The notes beneath the pieces are model-generated. The model saw only the letters and a list, made by a program, of their open reading frames with translations. It did no database searches and had not been told where the DNA came from. The translations under genes and the position numbers were made by a program. Positions 36,516 through 45,144 of a stretch of DNA of 64,000 bases are shown here, in pieces (position 1 is the stretch's first letter; every line of letters begins with the position of its first letter). Source of the stretch: Pseudomonas sp. RIT-PI-r (GTDB lineage: Bacteria > Pseudomonadota > Gammaproteobacteria > Pseudomonadales > Pseudomonadaceae); contig NZ_LIGE01000012.1 of assembly GCF_001297015.1 (NCBI RefSeq), positions 1 to 64,000 on the forward strand. The letters run 5' to 3'.

Positions 36516-36593
36516 ATGACCGACAAATTGAAAGTCCTGAAAAGTTCTTCCAAAACAAAACCTGTTTACTTACGAAGTTCTCAGATTTTGTAA
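36516..36593 (+). CDS. Possible 25-residue peptide (low confidence)
   Basis: An ATG preceded by GCAGGAG opens a 25-codon frame (MTDKLKVLKSS...) ending in TAA, between the terminator and the HNH gene. It is basic and not recognised. The good ribosome site is the only support; it could be a remnant of the start of a lost bacteriocin gene. Confidence 0.2.
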   Translation: MTDKLKVLKSSSKTKPVYLRSSQIL

Positions 36594-36640
36594 CCTGAAA
36601 TCTGTTGTAACTTGAAACGCCTCAAACACTCGCCGGTGAC

Positions 36641-36943
36641 ATGGACGTCACTATTGGCCGCACTGACTTGCCGGCGACTTATCGCGCACATTCAAAAGGA
36701 TATGAATATGCAAAAGCCTCCACCATGGGAATTGACCGAGCTATCCATACAACGGCAATAGCGAGCAAAGGCCTGTCACCAAGTGCAGACATTGCAGAAC
36801 ACATTGGCAAGAGAAGAAAATTTGAAATCCACCATATCAATCCGATAAATGAGGGTGGCTCAGTCTACGATATATCCAACCTGACCCTATTAACACCAAA
36901 GCAGCATATCGATGCACATTCCAAAAAAGGCGAGACTCCATGA
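36641..36943 (+). CDS. Orphan colicin/pyocin-type HNH nuclease domain
   Basis: The 100-residue protein ends in a colicin E9-type HNH motif: His64-His65, Asn80, His89 and His93 have the same spacing as E9 His102-His103, Asn118, His127 and His131. The N-terminal part (about 1-58) does not resemble the rest of a colicin DNase domain, and no receptor-binding or translocation domain is encoded upstream. It is therefore a short or truncated toxin. The stop codon overlaps the immunity ATG (ATGA). The DNA is AT-richer than its surroundings, suggesting transfer. There is no clear ribosome site, and the frame is open only 11 codons upstream. Confidence 0.72.
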   Translation: MDVTIGRTDLPATYRAHSKGYEYAKASTMGIDRAIHTTAIASKGLSPSADIAEHIGKRRKFEIHHINPINEGGSVYDISNLTLLTPKQHIDAHSKKGETP

Positions 36944-37206
36944 TCAAACTTAAAAGCAAACTTGAAGAGTACACAGAGTCGGAATATGCGAGCCTTATCA
37001 ACAGATTATTTGAGGGAAATTACTCCTCAGAAAAAGAACACGACGCGATAGTCGATAACATTGTGGATACATCGCAGCATCCCAATGGGACAAATATTTT
37101 GTATTATCCTGAAGACGGTGTCGAAGACAGCCCTACTGGTGTGCTGATAGCGATAAAACAATGGCGCGCTGCCAACGGAAAACCAGGCTTCAAACCTGAA
37201 GAATAA
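36940..37206 (+). CDS. Colicin/pyocin DNase immunity protein (Im2/Im9 family)
   Basis: The 88-residue acidic four-helix protein has the family layout: LEEYTESEYASLI in helix I and HPNGTNILYYPEDGVEDSP around helix III, with the paired tyrosines (Tyr55, Tyr56) that in Im9 contact the DNase, and IKQWRAANGKPGFK at the end. It would bind and inhibit a cognate HNH DNase in the cytoplasm. It overlaps the HNH gene by 4 bases. Confidence 0.9.
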   Translation: MIKLKSKLEEYTESEYASLINRLFEGNYSSEKEHDAIVDNIVDTSQHPNGTNILYYPEDGVEDSPTGVLIAIKQWRAANGKPGFKPEE

Positions 37207-37208
37207 CA

Positions 37209-37243
37209 ACCAAGCGAGCAGGCATCTTGGCCTGCTCGCTTGG
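37209..37243. terminator. Inverted repeat between convergent genes
   Basis: ACCAAGCGAGCAGGC and its complement form a 14-15 bp stem between the immunity gene and the convergent SDR gene; the T-run is weak, so bidirectional termination is probable but not certain. Confidence 0.55.
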
Positions 37244-37251
37244 TTCTCCAT

Positions 37252-38163
37252 TTACAACGAATACTTCTGCAAATTCGCCATCATTTCCTTCAGCGCTTCA
37301 ATATTGTCCTTCGGATGCGCCGCCCCCTCAAAATCGCAAATCTGCTGCCAGTGCGCCGCGACATCTTCCGGCGAGAACCCGACTCGTGGATCAAAGCCGG
37401 CGCCGAGGCTACGCTCCCAACGCACTTTGCCCATCCAGCCACCGCCGACCTCGAACAACCCGGAAGTCTCCTGGCATTGCTCGCTGGCCAGATACACCAC
37501 CAACGGGCTGACCAGTTCCGGTTTGAGTTGCTCGAACACTTGCGGTGGAATCAAACCCTCGGTCATGCGCGTGCCGCCGGTTGGCGCGATGGCATTGACC
37601 AGAATGTTGTTCTTGCGGCCTTCGATGGCCAGGGTGCGGGTCAGGCCGTAGAGACCAAGTTTGGCCATGCCGTAGTTGGACTGGCCAAAGTTGCCGTAGA
37701 TGCCTGAAGTCGAAGCGGTGAAGATCACCCGGCCATAATTTTGCTCGCGCATATGCGGCCACGCGGCGCGGGTGACTTTGTAGGCGCCTTCGACGTGAAC
37801 CCGGTAAACCAGATCCCAATCGGCGTCATCCATTTTGTGGAAGGTCTTGTCGCGCAAGATGCCGGCGTTGTTCACCACCACGTCAACACGGCCGAACACA
37901 TCGAGGGCGTTCTGCACCAGTTTGTCGCCGTCGGTGACGGAGTCGTGGTTGGCCTCGGCGATGCCGCCGGCCTCGCGGATTTCCGCGACCACGCGATCGG
38001 CGGCGGAGGCATTGGCGCCCTCGCCCTGAGCCGAGCCGCCGAGGTCGTTGACCAGCACTTTCGCGCCTTGTTTGGCGAACAGCAGAGCGTGCGCCCGTCC
38101 GAGGCCACCACCGGCTCCGGTGACGATTACGACTTTATCTTCGAAACGCACAGACTCATTCAT
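37252..38163 (-). CDS. Short-chain dehydrogenase (MFE-2/17-beta-HSD4-like)
   Basis: The 303-residue Rossmann-fold oxidoreductase has the cofactor motif TGAGGGLGRAHA (about 14-25), NNAG (about 97-100), catalytic Ser in TASTSG and Tyr-x-x-x-Lys in SNYGMAKLG (about 163-167). The segment after about residue 200 resembles the (3R)-hydroxyacyl-CoA dehydrogenase part of peroxisomal multifunctional enzyme 2, so oxidation of a 3-hydroxyacyl-CoA is plausible. The start at 38163 (MNESVRFEDK) is preferred to a Met 10 codons upstream. Confidence 0.83.
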   Translation of the reverse strand: MNESVRFEDKVVIVTGAGGGLGRAHALLFAKQGAKVLVNDLGGSAQGEGANASAADRVVAEIREAGGIAEANHDSVTDGDKLVQNALDVFGRVDVVVNNAGILRDKTFHKMDDADWDLVYRVHVEGAYKVTRAAWPHMREQNYGRVIFTASTSGIYGNFGQSNYGMAKLGLYGLTRTLAIEGRKNNILVNAIAPTGGTRMTEGLIPPQVFEQLKPELVSPLVVYLASEQCQETSGLFEVGGGWMGKVRWERSLGAGFDPRVGFSPEDVAAHWQQICDFEGAAHPKDNIEALKEMMANLQKYSL

Positions 38164-38297
38164 CAGGGCAACTCCAGCAGTCCAATGGAACATTGACCCC
38201 GAGTGTCAGGCACGGGGCTTTTGGTCACAATGAACACGGTTGGGGCTGAATGGTGTGCGATAAGGCTGAGGGATAGTGAGACACGGTAGTACTAAAA

Positions 38298-38371
38298 ATC
38301 AAAAGATCGCAGCCTGCGGCAGCTCCTACACAAATCTATGTAGGAGCTGCCGCAGGCTGCGATCTTTTGAT
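38298..38371. repeat. REP pair, GCAGCCTGCGGCAGCTCCTAC variant
   Basis: A nearly perfect inverted pair with ATCAAAAGATC arms, starting two bases past the hydrolase stop codon. Confidence 0.85.
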
Positions 38372-38373
38372 CT

Positions 38374-39276
38374 TCAGGAGCAGGCGACTTTGCGCGGCGG
38401 CTGCACAAAACGCTCGCGAAACTCCAGATAATGCTTGAGCACCTGCACCGGCGCTTCGGTCTGTGGATAGTGACCGATACCCGGTAACTGCACGGTGTCT
38501 GCGTCAGGTATCAACTCCCGATAGCGCTCGACCATGTGCGCACCGGAGATCGGGTCGACTTCACCATCAATCAACCGCAGCGGAATTTCCCCACGCTGCA
38601 TGGCCGCCACCCAGCGGTCGCGCTGAACGCGGCGCTCGGGAATATAGTTGATCAACTTGTGCATGATGCGCGGCCCGCGATTGCTGTCGACCAGGCTCCA
38701 GAAATCATCCATCTCGCTTTCACTGGGCCGAGTCTGCGGTCCGAAGATCTGGCGAAAGCTTTTCACCAGGGCATCACGGGTAAACGCGCGGCCGATCATC
38801 CAGCCCAGCGGACTGAGCAGCAGCTTTTGCATCAGCACCGGACGATGGGTTTCCGGAAACAGGCCACCGTTGAGGAATACGCAACTGGCGATTTCGATGC
38901 GATCTTCGTAATGCCGGGCCAGCAGTTCTTGCGCAACGCTGTCGCCGTAATCGTGCGCCAGCACATGCACCGGTTGCTCGATCTGCAAATGCGCGAGCAA
39001 TGCCTGTTGCAGATCGGCCTGTTCCAGCAGGCTGTAGGTGTGATTGAGTGGTTTCGCCGAGTCGCCAAAACCCAGCATGTCACAGGCGATCATCCGATAG
39101 CGCTGAGCCAGTGGCTGCCACAGGTAATGCCAATCCCAACTCGCCGTCGGGAAGCCATGGATCAGCAGCAGCGGCTCACCCTGCCCCGTCGTCCAGTAAC
39201 GAATCGGCTGGCCACGGAAGACAAACGTCTGGCTGCGTTTGCGCCAGACACACAGAGGAATCTCGGCGAGAGGCAT
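38374..39276 (-). CDS. Alpha/beta hydrolase, MEST/epoxide-hydrolase-like
   Basis: The 300-residue protein has the alpha/beta-hydrolase core: oxyanion motif HGFPTASWDW (about 40-49), nucleophile elbow LAHDYGDSVAQELL with Asp109 in place of the usual Ser, and catalytic His in GIGHYPQTEAP (about 275). Asp as nucleophile is typical of epoxide hydrolases and dehalogenases, and HDYGDxVAQELL is typical of the eukaryotic MEST group. The substrate is unknown. Its ATG overlaps the aldolase stop codon by one base, so the two are coupled. Confidence 0.8.
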   Translation of the reverse strand: MPLAEIPLCVWRKRSQTFVFRGQPIRYWTTGQGEPLLLIHGFPTASWDWHYLWQPLAQRYRMIACDMLGFGDSAKPLNHTYSLLEQADLQQALLAHLQIEQPVHVLAHDYGDSVAQELLARHYEDRIEIASCVFLNGGLFPETHRPVLMQKLLLSPLGWMIGRAFTRDALVKSFRQIFGPQTRPSESEMDDFWSLVDSNRGPRIMHKLINYIPERRVQRDRWVAAMQRGEIPLRLIDGEVDPISGAHMVERYRELIPDADTVQLPGIGHYPQTEAPVQVLKHYLEFRERFVQPPRKVACS

Positions 39277-40091
39277 TAGAGTTTATACCCCGGGTCTTGT
39301 TTATCGAGTTTGCGCAGCAACGCTGGCCAGGCCAGCGCGCCACCCATGCCTTGAGCACTTTTGGTGACGCCGGCGATCATCGCTTTGGCGCCCGCCAGAA
39401 TCTGCGGTTCGATGACGATGAGTTCCGCGCCACCGGTTTGCGCCATCACCTGGATGTCGCAGGCGCGCTGGAAGGTGAACATCATCAGAAAGGTGTCGGC
39501 GATGGTGCCGCCACAGGTCAGCAGTCCGTGGTTGTGCAGCATCAGGAAATTGTTTTCGCCCAGATCGGCCTGCAAGCGCGCCTTTTCTTCGTGGTTCAGC
39601 GCCACGCCTTCATAGGCGTGACAGGCCAGGCTCGACAGCACGAACAGCGACTGCTGGCTGATCGGCAACACGCCTTGCTTTTGCGCCGACACCGCGACGC
39701 CCGACGCGGTGTGGGTATGCAGCACGCAAACCACATCGTGCCGCACTTCGTGCACAGCACTATGGATGGTGTAGCCAGCGGGATTGATCTCGTAAGGGCT
39801 GTCCATGAGCTTGTTGCCGGCCTGATCGACTTTCACCAGGCTCGACGCAGTGATCTCATGGAACATCAGGCCGAACGGATTGATCAGGAAATCTTCGGTG
39901 CCCGGCACCTTGGCGGAAATGTGCGTGAAGATCAGATCGTCCCAGCCATGGGCGGCGACCAGACGATAACAAGCGGCGAGATCGACACGGGTCTGCCATT
40001 CCGCGGCACTGACCTGGTCTTTGACATTCAGGGACGATTGGACGGGGGCTACGCTCACTGTATGCACCTCTGCGTTCTTATTGTTCTGCAC
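39276..40091 (-). CDS. Class II aldolase/adducin-domain protein
   Basis: The 271-residue protein has the metal-dependent class II aldolase fold with zinc-ligand-type histidines in VVCVLHTHTASGVAVS (about 119-121) and NHGLLTCGG (about 186), and substrate-loop residues DLIFTHISAKVPGTEDFLINP. Relatives cleave sugar phosphates or decarboxylate; a long N-terminal extension (about 25 residues) is present. It is cotranscribed with the MEST-like hydrolase gene. Confidence 0.8.
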   Translation of the reverse strand: MQNNKNAEVHTVSVAPVQSSLNVKDQVSAAEWQTRVDLAACYRLVAAHGWDDLIFTHISAKVPGTEDFLINPFGLMFHEITASSLVKVDQAGNKLMDSPYEINPAGYTIHSAVHEVRHDVVCVLHTHTASGVAVSAQKQGVLPISQQSLFVLSSLACHAYEGVALNHEEKARLQADLGENNFLMLHNHGLLTCGGTIADTFLMMFTFQRACDIQVMAQTGGAELIVIEPQILAGAKAMIAGVTKSAQGMGGALAWPALLRKLDKQDPGYKL

Positions 40092-40189
40092 GTGACAGCA
40101 GTCTAGTCAGGTGCAGGCAATCGCGTAGTTGCATTGGCAGCCAGCTTGATGACTGATCGAGTCAGCGATGCAAACAGCTTGGATCCATG

Positions 40190-40876
40190 TCAAAGCAACG
40201 ACGCCAACAAAGGCGCGGCGAACAGATTGAGCAGTCCGGTGAGGACCATCACCAGGCCCGCCACAGAGCCTTCTTCACCGCCGACTTCGTGCGCCCGACT
40301 GACCCCGGCTCCGTGTGCGCCCACACCGAACAACGCGCCCCGCGCCAGGGCGCTCCGCAACGGCAGCCACTTGAGCAGAACCCCGCCAAGCATCGCGCCG
40401 AACACGCCAGTGAACATCACGAACACGGCGGTCAATTCTGGTACGCCGCCGAGGTTTTGTGCCAACGGCATGGCGAACGGCGTGGTGATCGAGCGTGGCA
40501 CCAGCGACAGCGTCACCGAACTGTCGAGCGCCAATGCCTTGGCCAAGCCGAACGAGGTGCCAATCGAAGCCGCACTGCCCGCCACCATGCCCAGCATCAG
40601 CGCCGACCAGTGCCGTATCAATAAATGTCGTTGCTGCCAGATCGGCACGGCGAAGGCGACGGTCACCGGGCCCAGTACCAGCATCAGCCAATGAGTGTTG
40701 CTGGAATATTCGGCGTACGCGGTGTGCAGCGGTACGGCGAGCGCGAGAAGCAACGCCGGCACCAGGATCAGCGGCGACAACACATAACGCCCGGTGCGCC
40801 GATAAATCCAGCGGCTGAACAAGTACGCCAACAACGTGAAGGCGAGCCAGAACATCGGCATCCATTCAAGCTTCAT
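40190..40876 (-). CDS. LrgB/CidB-family membrane protein
   Basis: The 228-residue protein has about six to seven transmembrane helices and the LrgB signature SVTLSLVPRSITTPFAM (about 137-153) and ARGALFGVGAHGAG. Such proteins act with CidA/LrgA holin-like partners in murein hydrolase control or metabolite export. It overlaps its LrgA-like partner by 11 bases. Confidence 0.87.
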   Translation of the reverse strand: MKLEWMPMFWLAFTLLAYLFSRWIYRRTGRYVLSPLILVPALLLALAVPLHTAYAEYSSNTHWLMLVLGPVTVAFAVPIWQQRHLLIRHWSALMLGMVAGSAASIGTSFGLAKALALDSSVTLSLVPRSITTPFAMPLAQNLGGVPELTAVFVMFTGVFGAMLGGVLLKWLPLRSALARGALFGVGAHGAGVSRAHEVGGEEGSVAGLVMVLTGLLNLFAAPLLASLL

Positions 40877-41252
40877 GGGAACGCCTCGCGCGCACGGCCA
40901 GTTCCACGGTGAACGCGGTCACCAGCATCACCATCAAGGTGCTGGCGGCGATCACCAGCAAAATCCGCCAGCCGTCATCGCGCAGCAACGTGCCGTAATC
41001 GAGCAGGCTCATCAACGCGGGAATGAAAAACAGCAACATCTCGGCCATCAACAGGCCCGCGCCCAATTGCAGCGCTGCCGGTTTGACCCAGCCGAACGCG
41101 AACGCCAGCAGCAACAGCGCCATGCCAATCACCCCGCCAGGAATAGGCCAGGGCAACCACGCGGCGATCAGGCAGCCGAGCAGGTAGAGCCCGAGCAGTA
41201 CGGCAAGTTCGACGAACAGACGGGAAAAGTGTTTGAGACGGGCGGCGTTCAT
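40866..41252 (-). CDS. CidA/LrgA-family holin-like protein
   Basis: The 128-residue protein has four helices (LAVLLGLYLLGCLIAAWL, GGVIGMALLLLAFAFGWV, GLLMAEMLLFFIPALMSL, LLVIAASTLMVMLVTAF) and the FFIPALMSLLDYG motif of CidA/LrgA. It is the first gene of an operon with the LrgB gene. A divergent LysR gene lies 97 bases away, in the cidR arrangement. Confidence 0.87.
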   Translation of the reverse strand: MNAARLKHFSRLFVELAVLLGLYLLGCLIAAWLPWPIPGGVIGMALLLLAFAFGWVKPAALQLGAGLLMAEMLLFFIPALMSLLDYGTLLRDDGWRILLVIAASTLMVMLVTAFTVELAVRARRSHEA

Positions 41253-41349
41253 GAGGTCGGCTCCTTACAGAAGCCTATTTTACGAAGCGACCTGCCATCC
41301 CCGAAGCGAATTGTTAGACTCGTAGCCATTCCAAACTGGAATCAGACTT

Positions 41350-42237
41350 ATGGAACTCAAACAGCTGCGCAGTTTTGTCGAAGTCATGCATCAGGGCGGT
41401 TTTACCCAAGCGGCGAAAACCCTGCACATCAGTCAATCAGCGGTGAGTAAACAGGTCGCGCAATTGGAGCAAAGCCTCGGCACGCCGCTGCTCGAGCGGC
41501 TCGGCTCACAGCTGCGCCTGACCGCCGCTGGCAGCGTGGTGCTGCAACGCGCCGAAGCCATGCTGCGTTTGCGCAATGAGCTGCTGGTCGAGTTGGACGA
41601 CCTCAGTCATCTGGCCCGTGGCGAGCTGCGCCTCGGTCTGCCGCTGTTGGGCAGTGATGCCCTGTTTGCCGGGCTATTCGCCGAATACCGCCGGCGCTAT
41701 CCGAACATCAGCGTGCAGTTACTCGAGGGCGGCAGCCGTCATATCGAGCAAGCTGTGCTCAACGGTGAACTGGAATTGGGTGGCAGTCTGTTGCCGAAGG
41801 ATCCGCAGTTTGACTGTCAGCCGTTCTGCGACGAGAAGCTCGATGCGTTGCTGCCGGTCGATCACCCACTGGCCGAGCGCGGCGAGATCGGCCTGGAGGA
41901 ACTGGCCGACACACCGTTCCTGCTTTATCAACGCAGCTTCGTGCTCAACGACCGCTTGCTGCAGGCGTGCCAGCAAATGGGCTTCACGCCGAAGGAAGGC
42001 GGGCGCAGCGGGCAGGCGGATTTTCTCGCAGCGCTGGTCGCCGCCGGGCAAGGCGTGGTCCTGTTGCCCAGGGTGGTCGCACGCGGGCTGGTGCGGCCAG
42101 GCGTGGTGCGCCTGACCTTGCGCGCGCCGGATTATCTGCGTTGGGACATCGCGTTTATCTGGCGTCAGGGCGCTTATCTGTCGAAAGCCGCGCAGGCGTG
42201 GCTGGCACTTTTACGCGAGCGGCCGATCAGCCCTTGA
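41350..42237 (+). CDS. LysR-type regulator (CidR-like)
   Basis: The 295-residue protein has an N-terminal HTH (MELKQLRSFVEVMHQGGFTQAAKTLHISQSAVSKQVAQLEQSLG) and a LysR effector domain. Divergence from the LrgA/LrgB operon suggests it controls those genes, as CidR does in other bacteria. Its 3' end overlaps the convergent flavodoxin gene by 11 bases. Confidence 0.85.
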   Translation: MELKQLRSFVEVMHQGGFTQAAKTLHISQSAVSKQVAQLEQSLGTPLLERLGSQLRLTAAGSVVLQRAEAMLRLRNELLVELDDLSHLARGELRLGLPLLGSDALFAGLFAEYRRRYPNISVQLLEGGSRHIEQAVLNGELELGGSLLPKDPQFDCQPFCDEKLDALLPVDHPLAERGEIGLEELADTPFLLYQRSFVLNDRLLQACQQMGFTPKEGGRSGQADFLAALVAAGQGVVLLPRVVARGLVRPGVVRLTLRAPDYLRWDIAFIWRQGAYLSKAAQAWLALLRERPISP

Positions 42238-42682
42238 GTGCGTCGATCAACTGCGCCAGCCATGGCTCGGCGTCGGTTTCCGGGGTCACGCTTTCGCTGG
42301 CATCAATGCGCAGCATGTCCTGCACCTCACGCACGCCCAGCTCGCCGAACAGTTCGCGCATCTGCTCGCCACCACCGCAGAACGTGTCGCCATAACTGGC
42401 GTCGCCCAACGCAATAACGGCACCGGGCAAACCGCGCCAGGCTGCCGGCAACTGATCGCGAATGGTCGAATACAACGGTTGCAGGTTATCCGGCAACTCA
42501 CCCATGCCAGTAGTCGAGGTCACGGCGAGCAACGCTTCGGGACCGAACGCTTGAAGGTCCGTCAGGCTGGCGCGCGAGTTGTAGAAGGTTTCAAAGCCAG
42601 CGGCTTTCAACAGGTTCTGGGCGTGGCGGGCGACTTCTTCGGCGGTGCCGTAGACCGAACCGGAGAGGATGGCGACTTTCAT
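42227..42682 (-). CDS. Flavodoxin (MioC-type)
   Basis: The 151-residue FMN-binding protein has the phosphate loop SGSVYGTAEEVA (about 7-18), TSTTGMGELPDN (about 55-66) and LGDASYGDTFCGGGEQM (about 93-109), the layout of short MioC-like flavodoxins that carry electrons in the cytoplasm. The start at 42682 (MKVAILSGS) is chosen over an 81-codon extension. Confidence 0.87.
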   Translation of the reverse strand: MKVAILSGSVYGTAEEVARHAQNLLKAAGFETFYNSRASLTDLQAFGPEALLAVTSTTGMGELPDNLQPLYSTIRDQLPAAWRGLPGAVIALGDASYGDTFCGGGEQMRELFGELGVREVQDMLRIDASESVTPETDAEPWLAQLIDALKG

Positions 42683-42836
42683 CAATCTGATCCTGAAACT
42701 GAAAAAATGAGCGGCGATAGTAGCAGCCTGAACTGCAAAGCTGCGATTGGATCTCATCTGCCGATAATGGCCAGTAGACAGCGCCGATGGTTCTTCTAGA
42801 ATGCGAGCCACTGACAACTCTTGAAAGGATTCAAAG

Positions 42837-43310
42837 ATGATCAAAGCCAGTCTGCTGCAAATGGTGATCAATGCGTCGAACGACGGCATCGTGGTCGCCG
42901 AAAAAGAAGGTGAGCAGGACAACATTCTGATCTACGTCAACCCCGCTTTCGAACGTCTCACCGGTTACAGCAGCGAAGAGATTCTCTACCAGGACTGCCG
43001 GTTTTTGCAGGCAGGAGATCGCGATCAAGAGAGTCTTGAGCTGATTCGCAACACGCTGCGCGACGGCGGAACGTGCCGGGAAATCCTGCGCAACTATCGC
43101 AAGGACGGCACGCCGTTCTGGAATGAACTGTCGCTTTCAACGGTGAATGCTGATGATGGAATGACTTATACCGTCGGCGTGCAGAAAGACGTAACGGTTC
43201 AGGTCAAAGCTCAGCAGCGTGTTGTACAGCTCGAGGCAGAGATTGCGGCGCTACGTGCAGAGCTGGCGCAGCTGAAAGCGACGAACGGTTCAAACAAAAC
43301 AGCGAACTAA
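42837..43310 (+). CDS. Short LOV photoreceptor
   Basis: The 157-residue protein is a single PAS/LOV domain: NASNDGIVVAEKE, NPAFERLTGYSSEEIL and YQDCRFLQ with the photoactive cysteine at residue 54, then NYRKDGTPFWNEL and VGVQKDVTVQVK. A C-terminal coiled-coil helix (about 122-148) has no output domain. It closely resembles the short LOV proteins of P. putida, which form a flavin-cysteinyl adduct in blue light. It is next to a MerR-type regulator, the probable partner. Confidence 0.87.
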   Translation: MIKASLLQMVINASNDGIVVAEKEGEQDNILIYVNPAFERLTGYSSEEILYQDCRFLQAGDRDQESLELIRNTLRDGGTCREILRNYRKDGTPFWNELSLSTVNADDGMTYTVGVQKDVTVQVKAQQRVVQLEAEIAALRAELAQLKATNGSNKTAN

Positions 43311-43364
43311 TTGTCATTAACTACAATCACCAATGACTTTGTAACTATTCCTTTCGAGTTAGCC

Positions 43365-43970
43365 ATGCAGCGCGACGCCCTCCTCACTCAGGATGAGCTG
43401 GATTTCATCCAGACCATGCAGCACAACCCGCAACTGAACGTGCGGGATGCGACGTCGAGTCTGCTGGTCAATGGCGGATCGCAGATTCGTGATTTGCTCA
43501 CGCGTCTCGCGGCTCATGAGCAAGTGACCATTCAGGCCAACTTCGAAAATCAGCAAATGACTTTTCCGTTGCACCTGGTGGAAGACGAGTTTCATGCGCT
43601 GCATTTGCGCCTCGGCGTTCCGAGCATTTACGAAGACGGCCCGATGGTGCGCCCATGGCGGCTGGTGCTCGAAGAGCCGGTAGCGCTGGAAAATGCCAAA
43701 GGCCAGCCAGGCATGATGTGGGTGCACGAGGTGTCGCACAAAGGTGTGTTGCTGGAAATGCGCAACAAGACCAAACCACCCAAGCACTTTGCCTTGTGGT
43801 TCAGCCCTTCGGGGTATGAGCGGATTGCATTGCGCGGCAATTTCGAACGGGAAACCGAACACGGCTTCTACGCTTACGAGCTGAACCAGACCGATGCCGA
43901 TGAAACCGAACGTCTGCGTCAGTTCATCCTGCAACAGCATCGCTTGACCCATCCTGCCCTGCACACCTGA
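43365..43970 (+). CDS. PilZ-domain-like protein
   Basis: The ATG at 43365 gives 201 residues; a TTG at 43311, directly after the LOV stop codon, would add 18. The N-terminal half (about 1-90) resembles a YcgR-type domain, and the C-terminal half resembles PilZ: RPWRLVL, then HEVSHKGVLLEM where DxSxxG is usual, so the c-di-GMP motif is degenerate. It probably belongs with the LOV gene. A signalling role is inferred. Confidence 0.55.
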   Translation: MQRDALLTQDELDFIQTMQHNPQLNVRDATSSLLVNGGSQIRDLLTRLAAHEQVTIQANFENQQMTFPLHLVEDEFHALHLRLGVPSIYEDGPMVRPWRLVLEEPVALENAKGQPGMMWVHEVSHKGVLLEMRNKTKPPKHFALWFSPSGYERIALRGNFERETEHGFYAYELNQTDADETERLRQFILQQHRLTHPALHT

Positions 43971-43973
43971 TTT

Positions 43974-44951
43974 TCAGGTATCCAGTTTTCCGGCAAGAAA
44001 CTGCGTCAGACGCTGACGCATGGTTGCACCTTCGTTACCAATACAGCCAATCGAACTTGCCGCCAGACTGTCCTGCGCCAGATCGGCTGCATCCCCCGCC
44101 AGTAACAGCTGACAATCGAGACTCAACGCCAGCCGATGCAGGCGCCGTGGCAATTGCGCGCTGGGCGCATGATTGGAAAACAGCACCAGCGCTTCGGGTT
44201 TGATCTTCTCGCAAATCAGTGTCAGCTCGTCGAACGGCTGGCCTGTGGTCAGCACCCGCACGCCCGATTCGCTGGTACTCAGAAATAACGCCGCCACCAG
44301 CAATTCCAGTTCGCGGCACTGACCGGCCAAGGCGCTGACGACGATCCTGCGTGGCTGGGAAGCGCGCAACGTGACGATTCGCTGCAACACTCGCGCGCGG
44401 AGAAAACCATCGAAAAACAGCCATTCGCTGGTTTGCCCGAACGCGTCCTGGCGCTGCAACAATGCTCGCCAGAGCGGCATCAGAATGTCCTGAAAGACCA
44501 CGGCCAATGAATACGAAGAAAATATCTGGCCATAGACCCGATCCATTTCCTGATCATCGAACGAACTGATCGCGCGCTGCACCTGATGCTGCCATTGCAG
44601 ATAGTCCGCCTGCACCAGATCGTCGGAAATGATGTGCGCCAGCGCTTTCAAGGGTTCGGTCTTGGCGAGAATCCTGCCGATCTTGCTGACCGCTACGCCA
44701 CGGTCGATCCATTCGACGATGCTGCGAACGCGCTCGATATCGTTCATCGAATACAGCCGATGCCCACTTTCGGTGCGTGTTGGCTCGATTAATCCGTAGC
44801 GTCGCTCCCATGCACGCAAGGTAACCGGGTTGACGCCGGTCAACCGCGAGACTTCGCGGATGGGGAACAGATCCTCGCGTTCAATCGCCGTAGATGCCTG
44901 AGAAACAGGGAGTACGTCAGTTATGACGGGCATTGTGCGGTCAACTTCCAT
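43974..44951 (-). CDS. MerR-family regulator, class II LitR/PplR type
   Basis: The 325-residue protein has a MerR HTH (about 27-95; FPIREVSRLTGVNPVTLRAWERRYGLIEPTRTESGHRLYS) and a C-terminal Rossmann-like half related to cobalamin-binding domains. The cobalamin His motif (DxHxxG) is absent: the aligned stretch reads AGQCRELELL. This fits class II LitR proteins, which in P. putida act in light response without B12 and are antagonised by short LOV proteins. The start could also be Met7 (44933), which has a better ribosome site. It converges with the PilZ-like gene and diverges from the monooxygenase-like gene. Confidence 0.82.
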   Translation of the reverse strand: MEVDRTMPVITDVLPVSQASTAIEREDLFPIREVSRLTGVNPVTLRAWERRYGLIEPTRTESGHRLYSMNDIERVRSIVEWIDRGVAVSKIGRILAKTEPLKALAHIISDDLVQADYLQWQHQVQRAISSFDDQEMDRVYGQIFSSYSLAVVFQDILMPLWRALLQRQDAFGQTSEWLFFDGFLRARVLQRIVTLRASQPRRIVVSALAGQCRELELLVAALFLSTSESGVRVLTTGQPFDELTLICEKIKPEALVLFSNHAPSAQLPRRLHRLALSLDCQLLLAGDAADLAQDSLAASSIGCIGNEGATMRQRLTQFLAGKLDT

Positions 44952-45144
44952 GCTGGTTAATTGGATCCCATTCTACTCCTGACCGCCCTTCATCGTTCAA
45001 GTACAGATCTGCGACGAATGTCGCTGGTGTAATCGCTAAAATCAGGAATAATCCTTGCTTGTTGAAAAGCGCAGGCCTCTACCCCGGCCTGCGTCAGGCG
45101 AACTTCCTACCCGGAACGACGCAACCGAAATACGGAGATACACA

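Noticed and set aside
36310..36519. A 69-codon open frame
   Set aside because: It runs through the terminator at 36405-36433 and has no ribosome site or domain.
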